A stretch of DNA of 64,000 bases. Source: JABDMH01 sp965222645 (lineage in GTDB: Bacteria; Bacteroidota; Bacteroidia; Chitinophagales; Saprospiraceae). The stretch covers positions 1,736,001 through 1,800,000 of the forward strand of contig OZ244968.1 in NCBI GenBank assembly GCA_965222645.1, written 5' to 3'. The position numbers were made by a program, and so were the translations under genes. Every line of letters begins with the position of its first letter. Position 1 is the stretch's first letter. Positions 46,089 through 55,161 of the stretch are shown piece after piece. The notes beneath the pieces are model-generated. The model ran no database searches. It saw only the letters and a list, made by a program, of their open reading frames with translations, and was not told the origin of the DNA.

Positions 46089-48423
46089 CAAAAATCAGCT
46101 ATTTAGGATATCGTTGCACTGGCTTTTTTTCGTTCCACTCGTCAGCACTTTATTGTCTGGATGCAGTATTGGAAAATATCTTCCTGATGGTAAAAAATTG
46201 CACGGCCGCACAGAAATTAATTTGCAAGGTTCTGACTACACCGATCCCAATGACCTGAAGTATAATTTAGAGACAATTTCTCAGCCAAAGCCTCCGTCAA
46301 AGGGTTCGATATGGGCTTACTTTCGATTTAATAATCCCGAAAAAAAGGGAGGCCTAAAAAACCTGCTTAAAAGAAAATTTGGGCATGAGCCCATCTATTT
46401 TAGTCAGGCAGAGGCGGATCGCAACGGCCTGGTGCTTAGGAAATATATGTCAGATCAGGGATATTTTAATTCCACTGTAACATATGACACCTCTCATAAT
46501 CTACATGATATCGATGTGGCATACAACGTGAGCAGCCAGGGTCGGTATCGTCTTGGGAAAATTGTCATGCCTGAGGATACAGGCAGAATCGGTCACGTTA
46601 TAAATTCGATCAGTTCCGGCACTTATTTAAAGGCCGGAGATTTTTACGACCTGTCAAAACTGCAAAAAGAGAGAAATCGCATTGCTCTTGAAGCCCGGAA
46701 CCAGGGTTACTATAATTTTAATGCCGAAAAGATATTTTACTTTGTTGACACGACAGTTGCCAATGCAGATTATAAATATACCGCAGACATTTGGCTCAAA
46801 ATTAAGGAGGCTCCTACCGGAAGGGACTATAAAAGGTACTTAATTGGAGATACATATATATACCCCAACTATGACCTGGGGCGCGCTGAGCAAATATCGA
46901 TCAAAGACACCATCAGGTACAATGATCTATATATATTGCAAAATTCTGAGATCATCAAACCTCGCACTCTCGATCATGCACTAGCCCAGCACAAAGGAGA
47001 AATTTATTCCGGTGAGCGGCACATCGCTAGCAGCAATCATTTCCTGGATTTGGGTATTTATAAATTTGTCAATTTTAATTACATACCAAGAACCCAGGGT
47101 GACACAAACTATCTGGACAGTTACGTCTATCTCACACCGGGCAAGGTGCAGACTGTTTCCGGAGAAGTGGGGCTAACAACCCGGCCGGGGGTTTCTGGCA
47201 CGATTGGAGTTACACTTAAAGCAAATTATTCCCATAAGAATGTTTTTGGAGGGGCAGAGCGTCTTGACTTAAGTTTGGCCAGTGGAGTACAACGCGGTGA
47301 AAAGATACTGATTGCCGATGACACTATCAGCAATAATTTATCTGAGATTACTGCCCGTGCTGAATTATCGTTTCCGCGGTTTATAGTTCCGTTTGCGAAA
47401 GTGAGGAATACGTCCACATTTCATATTCCTCGCACCAGAATAAGTGCCCTGGCCAATTTTCAAAACAGGCAGGAATTGTTTTCCCTGTCAAATTATCGCC
47501 TGATTTTTGGATATCAATGGGACGAGACACGGAGAAAAAAGCATCAGATTGATTTGATTTCTATAAATGCCGTACAGATTTCTGATCAAAGTGAACCATT
47601 CAACAAAGTCCTCGAGGATAATCCATTACTCAGGCGGAGCCTAGCTAATCTATTTATCCTGGGCTCCACCTACAAATACACACTGACTAATCAGGAAATT
47701 AGCAGATTGCAGGATTATTACTATTTCCTTGGTCAGATAGAATTTGCCGGTAACACGGTCTGGCTGGGATCGAAGGTCTTAAGTGGATCTTCCAATGAAC
47801 CATTCCAATTATTTAATCGCGAATTTTCCCAATACACAAAACTCGATGTCGATTACCGGTACAATTGGCTCTGGAAGAACGGCAATCTAATTACCAGGAT
47901 CTCCGGGGGCATTGGTGTACCCTATCTAAATTCGGTGTCAATGCCTTATATTAAGCAGTACTTCGCCGGTGGAGCAAACAGCATGCGCGGATTCCCGATT
48001 AGGGGACTACTGGGATCATCACGTACATTTGATTCCGATGTGGCTGAGTCATCTTTCGAGCAAACCGGTGAGCTCAAATTTGAGTGGAATCTGGAGTACC
48101 GATTTAATCTTTTAAGAGCACTTTATCTAAAAGGTGCACTGTTTTCTGATATCGGTAATGTTTGGAAACTAGATCCGAAAAATCTGGAGACTGACCGGAG
48201 CAAAGTCTTCGCCGGTAATAGATTTTTATCTGAAATGGCTGTTGCAAGTGGATTTGGAATCAGACTTGACATCCAGTACTTCGTAGTGCGTCTCGATCTG
48301 GCAATACCCTTGCGCAAGCCGTACCTGGATTCCGGCAACCGATGGTCATTTTCTAAAATAGACCAGGACCGTTGGTTGAGAAACAATTTGGTCTACAACA
48401 TCGCGTTAGGTTATCCTTTTTGA
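46078..48423 (+). CDS. tamL: TamL-type BamA-family outer-membrane protein (lipoprotein)
   Basis: 781 residues. The N terminus has a signal with lipobox 'LLSGC' (Cys29), so it is a lipidated BamA-like protein, the TamL form of Bacteroidota. POTRA-like part (about 50-320: 'QAEADRNGLVLRKYMSDQGYF', 'LQKERNRIALEARNQGYYNFN'), then a 16-strand outer-membrane barrel with 'AGGANSMRGFPIRGLLGS' (the Omp85 motif, RGF) and a C-terminal aromatic 'IALGYPF'. TamB and TamL work together in outer-membrane assembly. The 11-base overlap with tamB implies coupled translation. Confidence 0.93.
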   Translation: MMNDKNQLFRISLHWLFFVPLVSTLLSGCSIGKYLPDGKKLHGRTEINLQGSDYTDPNDLKYNLETISQPKPPSKGSIWAYFRFNNPEKKGGLKNLLKRKFGHEPIYFSQAEADRNGLVLRKYMSDQGYFNSTVTYDTSHNLHDIDVAYNVSSQGRYRLGKIVMPEDTGRIGHVINSISSGTYLKAGDFYDLSKLQKERNRIALEARNQGYYNFNAEKIFYFVDTTVANADYKYTADIWLKIKEAPTGRDYKRYLIGDTYIYPNYDLGRAEQISIKDTIRYNDLYILQNSEIIKPRTLDHALAQHKGEIYSGERHIASSNHFLDLGIYKFVNFNYIPRTQGDTNYLDSYVYLTPGKVQTVSGEVGLTTRPGVSGTIGVTLKANYSHKNVFGGAERLDLSLASGVQRGEKILIADDTISNNLSEITARAELSFPRFIVPFAKVRNTSTFHIPRTRISALANFQNRQELFSLSNYRLIFGYQWDETRRKKHQIDLISINAVQISDQSEPFNKVLEDNPLLRRSLANLFILGSTYKYTLTNQEISRLQDYYYFLGQIEFAGNTVWLGSKVLSGSSNEPFQLFNREFSQYTKLDVDYRYNWLWKNGNLITRISGGIGVPYLNSVSMPYIKQYFAGGANSMRGFPIRGLLGSSRTFDSDVAESSFEQTGELKFEWNLEYRFNLLRALYLKGALFSDIGNVWKLDPKNLETDRSKVFAGNRFLSEMAVASGFGIRLDIQYFVVRLDLAIPLRKPYLDSGNRWSFSKIDQDRWLRNNLVYNIALGYPF

Positions 48424-48466
48424 ATTGCAGATTGCCAATCATGAAATCGAAAATCAATCTAGGGGC

Positions 48467-48495
48467 AAAAAAAAAGGTAGGGACCCTGCCCTACC
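48467..48495 (-). terminator. Rho-independent terminator of the RRM gene
   Basis: GGTAGGG-ACCCTG-CCCTACC forms a 7-bp GC-rich stem. On the minus strand it is followed by nine T residues, the perfect order for the RRM gene that ends at 48522. It could also stop plus-strand tamL reads. Confidence 0.85.
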
Positions 48496-48521
48496 AGATT
48501 GCATTAAGTCTTTTCAGGAAA

Positions 48522-48848
48522 TTAATATCTGTTCCTGTTGTAAGAGCCTCTACCGCCACCATAACCTCCGCCGCCGCGATTTCCACCTCGACCACCACCT
48601 CTATTCTCACGAGGTTCTGATTTTTTCACCAGAATAGTACGGCCATCAAGCTCAACACCATTCAATTCATTAATCGCGGTTTGTGCCTCTTCATCATTAG
48701 GCATTTCGACAAAACCAAAACCCTTGGATTTGCCAGTAAATTTGTCAGTGATGATCTTTACAGTATCGACATCACCAAATCTTGAGAAAGTCTCGCGTAA
48801 TAACGACTCCTCAGTGTTGAAATTCAACTTTGCTACAAAAATGTTCAT
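48522..48848 (-). CDS. RNA-binding protein, RRM plus Gly/Arg tail
   Basis: 108 residues. One RRM with RNP2 'IFVAKLNF' at 3-10 and RNP1 'KGFGFVEM' at 42-49. The C-terminal 25 residues are a Gly/Arg/Asn-rich tail. This family of short bacterial RRM proteins resembles cold-inducible RNA chaperones in cyanobacteria and Bacteroidota. Cytosolic; RNA-binding. It has its own terminator. The 5' region is AT-rich (48849-48905), consistent with a cold-regulated long leader, but I could not identify a clear promoter. Confidence 0.95.
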   Translation of the reverse strand: MNIFVAKLNFNTEESLLRETFSRFGDVDTVKIITDKFTGKSKGFGFVEMPNDEEAQTAINELNGVELDGRTILVKKSEPRENRGGGRGGNRGGGGYGGGRGSYNRNRY

Positions 48849-49087
48849 AATACGTTTTTAAAAAATAAAAATTTCATAATGAGTAACTTAAGCGTAGCAA
48901 ATTAAATTTCGGAACAAATCGCTTCTACTAAACATAAACACTCATCATCACAGCAAAGATACACCCTATTGAGTTCCCCATACTCACAAAAGATGGAATT
49001 TTTTTCGCTATCCGATATGGTCACGCTGTCTTCATGTGCTAGTTTTTTCTTCTATCTACCTATATATCAATCTATTAGATCATGACT

Positions 49088-49864
49088 TCAGCCGATGAGA
49101 AGATCGACACATTTCAGCCAAAACTCAGCGTAAGATTCCCAATAAATAAAATTTAGTCCCCAATGGGGAGCGGGATCGGACATGTATGCTAGTGACCTTC
49201 CCTTACCTCGCTGCATCCACGCCAGAGCGGGATCTCCCGTCTCCCTAAAACGCAACAACACTTGCCCACGCGGCATTTCTATGGTCTTATTGTATCCCAA
49301 AATCGGTGGACAAGACTCCATGGGAAGATCCCATGGTTCATCAGGTGCTGGCCCCAGGGAAAAGCCCTCAGTACTCTCCACCAGGTCCTCCATATCCAGG
49401 CATTGCACAGGGAGCATTTCCCGGAGACGGGTCCTGCCCCATCCACCCTTTCCCATTTCTCCAGTAAAGGAATACCAACCTCCCAGAAACATGAAGTGTG
49501 TGCCATCGGCAAGTGCTTCGCAACTGAGTCTTATGCGATCCGGAAATGTGAGTGGTTTACCTCCAAATTTCTCCCTGTCAAAGAAGGAAGGAGCCAACTG
49601 AAATAGTTTGGAGTCGACATCGCTAAATATCAGTATGTCATACTCTTCTAAAATCTCTTCGTACTCTCCCGGACCCAGTTTATTGTAAAAATCCCAGGAT
49701 GAAACTGATGTTACCTGGTGATCACCCCGGCTTTCCAAAGCATCCTTCAACCAGATACCGTAATTAAAGATATCGAGTCCTTTGTGGGAATAGTAGAATG
49801 GAGTCTCAGCAAAGACTGGTCCGGTAAGTACTGCCCAGTCTCCTACGTAATATATCTTTGCCAT
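49088..49864 (-). CDS. Putative glutamine amidotransferase-like protein (PF07090 type)
   Basis: 258 residues from the ATG at 49864. The frame is open for 68 more codons but those lie opposite the rtcB start and do not resemble the family. The fold is a class I GATase-like/flavodoxin-like domain: 'KIYYVGDWAVLTGPVFAETPFYY', 'YDILIFSDVDSKLF', 'DGTHFMFLGGWYSFTG' and C-terminal 'GRSLAYMSDPAPHWGLNFIYWESYAEFW'. No obvious catalytic Cys is seen at the usual nucleophile position; the residue there looks like a Gly-Gly turn. Function unknown; related members are found in glycoside and nucleotide-sugar contexts. Divergent from rtcB, 72 bases between starts. Confidence 0.75.
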   Translation of the reverse strand: MAKIYYVGDWAVLTGPVFAETPFYYSHKGLDIFNYGIWLKDALESRGDHQVTSVSSWDFYNKLGPGEYEEILEEYDILIFSDVDSKLFQLAPSFFDREKFGGKPLTFPDRIRLSCEALADGTHFMFLGGWYSFTGEMGKGGWGRTRLREMLPVQCLDMEDLVESTEGFSLGPAPDEPWDLPMESCPPILGYNKTIEMPRGQVLLRFRETGDPALAWMQRGKGRSLAYMSDPAPHWGLNFIYWESYAEFWLKCVDLLIG

Positions 49865-49936
49865 AATTGTAAAAATGACTAAATTATAAGAACTGATCCT
49901 TCTCACGGGATCATTTCCCATCCGCAACAAACTGAT

Positions 49937-51172
49937 GTGACAGCAAAAAAGATCAAGATTTTTGGAAAAGAGATAATCGATAGTGCAGCTATTGACCAGT
50001 TGAGACGATGTGTAGGCAAGGACGACTACGGTGTCCTCACACCAGATGCACATGTGGGTTACTCTCATCCCATCGGTGGTGCGATTGCATACCGGGACAG
50101 GATCTCATTGTCCGGAGTAGGATTTGATATCGCATGTGGAAACATGGCCGTAAAGACCGCTCTAAAATCCCAGGACCTCAAGGACCTTTCACGAGTTATG
50201 GATGAAATTTGCAACCAAATCAGTTTTGGCATGGGAAGATCAAATAGCGAAAAGGTGGATCACCCCGTATTGGATAAAATAAGCCGGTTTGATATTCAAA
50301 CTTCGCGCAGTCATAAGCAAAAACTCGTCCAGCTGGCCAGAGATCAATTGGGCACTGTTGGGGCAGGCAATCATTACGTCGATTTATTTAAGGATGAAGA
50401 AGAATTCTTATGGATCGGGGTGCACTTTGGCAGTCGTGGATTTGGGCACAAGATCACCACCGGCTTTATCGCTATTTCTCAAGGTGGTAGATTTGAGGAC
50501 AGGGCCAGGGAGGGTACCATGTTTGGTGATCCAATACTTTTTGATCCATCATCCGAAGTCGGTCAAGATTACCTTCAGATGTTGGAGTTAGCTGGTGAGT
50601 ATGCCTATGCCGGGAGAGAATGGGTAATCGACAAAGTATTATCGATACTGGGAAATCCCAAAGTGAATTTTACCGTACACAATCACCACAATTACGCCTG
50701 GCAGGAAGAGCATTTTGGAGAAGATTTCTGGGTCGTACGAAAAGGTTGTACTCCGGCATTTCCGGGACAGCAGGGTTTTATCGGTGCCAATATGTTTGAC
50801 ACCTCAGTTATTGTAGAGGGCATTGACTCTGCAGAAAGCAAAGAAGGCCTGTACTCTACTGTACACGGGGCAGGACGAGTCATGTCGCGGCGCAAAGCCC
50901 TGGGCAAAACCAAATGGAAACGGGATAGGAATGGCGTAAAAAGATGGACCCTGATAAAAAAGGGAGAGATCGATTATGAAAATACGCTAGCCAAAGCTGA
51001 GAACCTGAAGATAGAGTTGAGGGGAGGAGGTGCCGATGAGAGTCCGGAATGCTACAAGGATCTGAATCGAGTTTTGGGATATCAAAGTAAAACTGTGAAA
51101 GTCCTGCACAGATTGAAACCCATTGGGGTTGCCATGGCCGGAACGGATGTCTACGATCCCTATAAAGATTAA
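49937..51172 (+). CDS. rtcB: RNA-splicing ligase RtcB
   Basis: 411 residues from a GTG at 49937; no better ATG is in frame. RtcB joins 2',3'-cyclic phosphate and 5'-OH RNA ends, using GTP and Mn. Seen: the metal segment 'DAHVGYSHPIGG', 'GVGFDIACGNM', 'GTVGAGNHYVDL', 'GVHFGSRGFGHK', 'HNHHNYAW' and the guanylylated His310 in 'STVHGAGRVMSR'. It is shorter than E. coli RtcB-type proteins by little; complete. No archease or RtcA/RtcR gene is nearby, so it likely belongs to the archease-free group. Downstream hairpin at 51188. Confidence 0.95.
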   Translation: MTAKKIKIFGKEIIDSAAIDQLRRCVGKDDYGVLTPDAHVGYSHPIGGAIAYRDRISLSGVGFDIACGNMAVKTALKSQDLKDLSRVMDEICNQISFGMGRSNSEKVDHPVLDKISRFDIQTSRSHKQKLVQLARDQLGTVGAGNHYVDLFKDEEEFLWIGVHFGSRGFGHKITTGFIAISQGGRFEDRAREGTMFGDPILFDPSSEVGQDYLQMLELAGEYAYAGREWVIDKVLSILGNPKVNFTVHNHHNYAWQEEHFGEDFWVVRKGCTPAFPGQQGFIGANMFDTSVIVEGIDSAESKEGLYSTVHGAGRVMSRRKALGKTKWKRDRNGVKRWTLIKKGEIDYENTLAKAENLKIELRGGGADESPECYKDLNRVLGYQSKTVKVLHRLKPIGVAMAGTDVYDPYKD

Positions 51173-51187
51173 GGTGGTGTAAAAAGA

Positions 51188-51218
51188 GAAATTCCTCCAC
51201 TCGAGATGAAGGAATTTC
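51188..51218 (+). terminator. Hairpin after rtcB, probable terminator
   Basis: GAAATTCCT ... AGGAATTTC is a 9-bp perfect stem with a 13-base loop, placed 15 bases after the rtcB stop and preceded by five A residues. There is only a weak T run behind it, so it may also be a processing site. Confidence 0.55.
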
Positions 51219-51367
51219 CAGGCTTTAATTACACAACTCAAAAACTTTTTAAACGATTCTTACATAAACAGTCAATATATCAACTGCATAAAATGCATCG
51301 CAATACATAAGATACGTTAAGGTAATCAATCGTTGTCTAACTATAAAGAAAAGTGCGATAAATTAAA

Positions 51368-52714
51368 ATGAAAGGCGCCATGAATTACCACAATCGACGA
51401 ATCTTTTTAAAAAAAATTGGCCTTGGATCTGTTTTCCTGATCACGAAACCGAACCGGCCGCAGAAAACACCCGGCCCCCAGATTCGTTTTAAGCTCTCCG
51501 GATCCGGATGTGGCCGAGCCACGGGATATGCCGAATCAAACAAGATTGTTACGCTGGGTACTAAGACCCATTTCAGCTGGCTCGATTCAGAAGGTGAAAA
51601 GTTTTTAGTCCGGGTCCAATCCTACGACAGTCAAAATAATAGTTGGAGCTCCACCTATACCATTGGTGAAGCTCACGACAACCACGGCGGACCAGCACTC
51701 ACCTGTGACCGGGAGGGATATCTACATGTAGTCTACTACCCTCATCACCATCCGATGCGATACCGCAAATCGAGATATCCAAATAATTCATCAGAGTGGT
51801 TGGACGAAGTAGAATTTGGTGAGAAAACGACATATCCGACCCTGGTTTGCGGTCCGGATGATACCTTGTATTGCTCAGTGCGGAAGTCTTATGAGGATCA
51901 AAACTGGGAAGCACGCTTGTATGAGAAGAAAAAGAATGGAAATTGGAAATTTGTTGAGACACTGCTCCAGTCCCGGTATCCGGGCTATGCCCATTTTCAG
52001 GAATCTCTTTCCTGGAGTAGCAGGGGCCTGCAACTGTCTGGTCGCATTCACGAACATTCCGATTCTGATTCCTACGGTAAATTGCAGACTGTGATCTACA
52101 TGAGAAAGGCAGCCTCCGGTATGAGATGGATGGATTCTGCCGGAAACTACCTAGATCTGCCTGCAACTTCAGTGACCACTGAGTCTCTCGAATCCGGAGG
52201 CCTGGATGCAGGAAAAATCCTGCGCTCCGGAGGACATTCATGTGATCGAAATGGAACTGCTTTTTTAGTGTACACTATCCAACGAGAAAGCAAGGGTGTG
52301 ACCTATCTAGCCCACCTCAACAAACGTGAAAATTGGATAAGAAAAACATTAAATGATTATTTGCCTGGTAAATATTCCGGATGGTCTTTGATCATGCCCG
52401 GAGGTATTGCAATCAACAAAAAGGGCCACGTTTTTGTCGTGGCGCAGTTGCAAAAAATTGGGGCTGGTGAGACGAGTTGGGGACATAAAAGTAATGAGGT
52501 AGTCCTATTAAGATCAAAAAATAAAGGCAAATCATTTCAATTTTCCCTTTTGAGTGCCTTTAATCCGGAGATATGTCATTGGCTTCCAAGTGTCGAACGA
52601 AATACAGGTCATCACCCGATAGTGAGTAGTCCGTGGTGCATGTACACTGCCGGAGCACCGGGAAGTGGAAACAGTGATATACTAAGTAATGAGGTCTGGG
52701 CTGTTAAGTGCTGA
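51368..52714 (+). CDS. BNR_4 family beta-propeller, polysaccharide-lyase/hydrolase-like
   Basis: 448 residues with a Tat-like signal 'NRRIFLKKIGLGS' (residues 9-21). Then a seven-bladed propeller pattern with 'HDNHGGPALTCDREGYLHVVYYPHHHPMRYRKS' (conserved His), 'ARLYEKKKNGNWKFVETLL', 'LVYTIQRESKGVTYL' and a C-terminal 'EVWAVK'. BNR_4-type proteins include ulvan lyases (PL24/PL25) and GH145-like enzymes, which use a His/Tyr pair; the substrate here is unknown but a rhamnose-glucuronate-type algal glycan is plausible. Exported through Tat. Neighbours are rtcB and the T9SS unit, convergent with the latter. Confidence 0.75.
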   Translation: MKGAMNYHNRRIFLKKIGLGSVFLITKPNRPQKTPGPQIRFKLSGSGCGRATGYAESNKIVTLGTKTHFSWLDSEGEKFLVRVQSYDSQNNSWSSTYTIGEAHDNHGGPALTCDREGYLHVVYYPHHHPMRYRKSRYPNNSSEWLDEVEFGEKTTYPTLVCGPDDTLYCSVRKSYEDQNWEARLYEKKKNGNWKFVETLLQSRYPGYAHFQESLSWSSRGLQLSGRIHEHSDSDSYGKLQTVIYMRKAASGMRWMDSAGNYLDLPATSVTTESLESGGLDAGKILRSGGHSCDRNGTAFLVYTIQRESKGVTYLAHLNKRENWIRKTLNDYLPGKYSGWSLIMPGGIAINKKGHVFVVAQLQKIGAGETSWGHKSNEVVLLRSKNKGKSFQFSLLSAFNPEICHWLPSVERNTGHHPIVSSPWCMYTAGAPGSGNSDILSNEVWAVKC

Positions 52715-52921
52715 GCAATTATTGCCGTCGCAATACAAATTCGACTATAACGTGAGCGGTGGAATTTGGCTGTTTTCATTCAAGAAAAAGGGAATTTATA
52801 TTCGCCAGCCCTCCCAAACTTCTGACACCTGAACTCGTAGTAAAACATTTGAATATTTAATTAGACAATTGTATGAAGAAGACTGTCAAGCGATATACTG
52901 TCTCAACGTCGCCTTCCGTTT

Positions 52922-53683
52922 TTATTCAATCTTCATCAATTGTTTTTGCAGATGCTGATTGCCTTGTCTGACCGTCAAAAGATAATTGCCGGCAGGCAGA
53001 TTTTTCTCCGTAAAATCAATAGTATGGAATCCGGCTATCGTATGGAACTCCCCTTGATCTACAACTCTCCCCAACACATCGGTAATTCCGAATAAAATTT
53101 TCTCTGAGCAGCTAGATTGAATAATTGCCCGGCTCTGATCAGTAAATGGGTTAGGAAATAATTCGATACTAAAACAACGATCTGCAAAGATCTCTTCCTC
53201 GATATCAGTAAGTTGATTTTCCAACGCTTCAAATCTAATTTCGCTCATGCCATAACAATCACCACCCCAATTATCCACTGCAGTAATTAAAACATACCTG
53301 GCATTGATGCCGCTGAGATCCGGTCCCTCAAATCCCTCATAATTATTTAGGCCGGTAGCCATGTCCAGCGCAAATTCACCTCCAGCAATCCAATCTACCC
53401 CGTTTTGCGAATGGTCAATTTGCACATTTCTCAGTCCCCGGTCCAGGTGTGCCGGATCATTGACATTCCAAATATGCGTCAGCTTCAGGTCATACGATTT
53501 TCCAAAATCGTACATGATCCAATGAGATAGACCACGTGCATTATTGGGGCTTGGAAAAGGATCACAGGAGATCCAACCATCATACCAGTTGGTGCTGTGC
53601 CTATCCGGATAGCATTGTGAAAACACTATTAAAGAAGAGGAAATAAAAAATATGGTGGTCAGTAGTTCTTTTCTAATTTTCAT
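52922..53683 (-). CDS. T9SS-secreted protein with a discoidin-like (F5/8 type C-like) domain
   Basis: 253 residues. Signal peptide (about 1-22), then about 130 residues resembling a galactose-binding F5/8C domain ('SHWIMYDFGKSYDLKLTHIWNVND', 'VQIDHSQNGVDW', 'ARYVLITAVDNWGGDCYGMSEIRF'). The last 80 residues are a type A T9SS sorting domain: 'SIELFPNPFTDQ', 'VLGRVVDQGEF', 'PAGNYLLTVRQGNQHLQKQLMKI'. It should be exported through the gliding-type secretion system and held on the cell surface, binding a glycan. Last gene of a DUF1800-DUF1501-T9SS minus-strand unit; start 11 bases from the DUF1501 stop. Confidence 0.88.
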   Translation of the reverse strand: MKIRKELLTTIFFISSSLIVFSQCYPDRHSTNWYDGWISCDPFPSPNNARGLSHWIMYDFGKSYDLKLTHIWNVNDPAHLDRGLRNVQIDHSQNGVDWIAGGEFALDMATGLNNYEGFEGPDLSGINARYVLITAVDNWGGDCYGMSEIRFEALENQLTDIEEEIFADRCFSIELFPNPFTDQSRAIIQSSCSEKILFGITDVLGRVVDQGEFHTIAGFHTIDFTEKNLPAGNYLLTVRQGNQHLQKQLMKIE

Positions 53684-53694
53684 GATAAAAAGAA

Positions 53695-55122
53695 TTAACT
53701 ATTTAGAAAACCGATGGGCATCTCCTGACTATTACTGTCATAGAAATTTCGGAGATTAGGAAAAATATCGATAAGGCTAGCATTAGAAACACCAAACCAA
53801 CGTGCCAACTCCGCAAAATACTGGTCGGTAGAAATAGTGGGGAGAAATACGCCACCTCCTACCTCGAGCTCACTGTCTAAGGTCAGGTCGGGATACTCAC
53901 CAAAAATCCTACCTCCATTTAATTGTTCTCCTCCTAATACGAGGACATTACCACCCCATCCATGATCTGTGCCGTTTCCATTTGATGTCAGGGTTCGCCC
54001 AAATTCGGAGAGTGTGAAGGTGGTAACACAATCGGCGACACCTACCTCCTCGAGACTATTTAAGAACTGGCCCAGGGCACGATCTACCTCCAGCAACATG
54101 CCATACTGGCTATTGAGCAATTCGTCATGGTGATCCCATCCACCAAAGTCAATAAAGAATATTTGCCTTTTCATTCCGAGAATATCCCGTGCTGCAATAG
54201 TACGAGCAACCATATTAAAACTCTGTGCAAGGTAGTTGTCCGGAAACTCGGTATTTAATGTCCCCACCTCTTCCAATGCTTCCTGAAATAATAAATGTGC
54301 ATCTCTGCTCCTGCGTATTACATCGACATAAGTTTTCTTAAAAACATCCTCATATTCAAACTCGATGAGATTGTCGATGGCATTGGATCTTTGGATATTA
54401 AAAACATTGTACATGTTATCCCTCTCGTAACCATTGATGCCGATGCTACCCTGATAGGGATCGATCACATACTCAATAGTATTGTTACCCGCCTGAAATA
54501 CGTTGGTGCCTGACAGGGAAACATTCATAGAAATATCCTGTGTCTGATTCATATCTCTGATCAGATCTGCTATTTTTCCACCCCATCCCACGGTAGCTGA
54601 CCGGGCCTGAGGAAGTGCAGTCTGCCATTGCTGGGTCTGATCAGAATGTGAGAATAATCCCAATGGCAAGGTCGATGCTTCGTCCAAGACCTCCTGCCTG
54701 CTGACTGGCTGGACCAGGGTCCCGACATTGCTGATGAAAGAGGCTTTTTGCTGATTAAATAGCTGAGTGACGTTGGGCATCGCCTCGTGTAATCCAAAAT
54801 TACGACCATCGCCCTGACGTACCTGAAGCTCCAATAGTTCTTCCTTTGACAATGCCAGATTAGAACGAGATTGAGAATATGCATTGTACTCAGCATTGCT
54901 TGTAGGCACGAGCATATTAAAAGAATCTAAACCACCTGATAGCATAAGACATACAAGAGCCTTGTAATCTTCGTTGCCCCCTTCCAGGGCATAACGATCA
55001 GCCGCCGCTGCATTTAAAGCTTTCAGGCTGATAAGGGAAGAAAAAAGTGTCGAACTCCCTATAGCTGCGCAACTGGCTTTCCCAAGAAAATTCCGTCGAT
55101 TTATTTTTCTATAATTATTCAT
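53695..55122 (-). CDS. DUF1501 (sulfatase-like fold) Tat-exported protein
   Basis: 475 residues. Tat signal 'INRRNFLGKASCAAIGSS' (residues 7-24), then 'LVCLMLSGGLDSFNMLVP', 'GLHEAMPNVTQLFNQQKASFISNVGTLV', 'LGLFSHSDQTQQWQT', 'FIDFGGWDHHDEL', 'FTLSEFGRTLTSNGNGTDHGWGG' — the DUF1501 pattern, related to the alkaline phosphatase/sulfatase superfamily. Its function is not established; in Bacteroidota and Planctomycetes it co-occurs with DUF1800 proteins in one operon, as here (DUF1800 upstream, 39 bases). Probably periplasmic or T9SS-linked. Confidence 0.93.
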   Translation of the reverse strand: MNNYRKINRRNFLGKASCAAIGSSTLFSSLISLKALNAAAADRYALEGGNEDYKALVCLMLSGGLDSFNMLVPTSNAEYNAYSQSRSNLALSKEELLELQVRQGDGRNFGLHEAMPNVTQLFNQQKASFISNVGTLVQPVSRQEVLDEASTLPLGLFSHSDQTQQWQTALPQARSATVGWGGKIADLIRDMNQTQDISMNVSLSGTNVFQAGNNTIEYVIDPYQGSIGINGYERDNMYNVFNIQRSNAIDNLIEFEYEDVFKKTYVDVIRRSRDAHLLFQEALEEVGTLNTEFPDNYLAQSFNMVARTIAARDILGMKRQIFFIDFGGWDHHDELLNSQYGMLLEVDRALGQFLNSLEEVGVADCVTTFTLSEFGRTLTSNGNGTDHGWGGNVLVLGGEQLNGGRIFGEYPDLTLDSELEVGGGVFLPTISTDQYFAELARWFGVSNASLIDIFPNLRNFYDSNSQEMPIGFLNS

Positions 55123-55161
55123 ACAAGTCTGGTAAAAATATTTCTGTATTAGAGTTTACTA

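Noticed and set aside
49865..50068. N-terminal extension of the GATase-like protein
   Set aside because: Those 68 codons overlap the rtcB start on the other strand and do not resemble the family; the ATG at 49864 is used.
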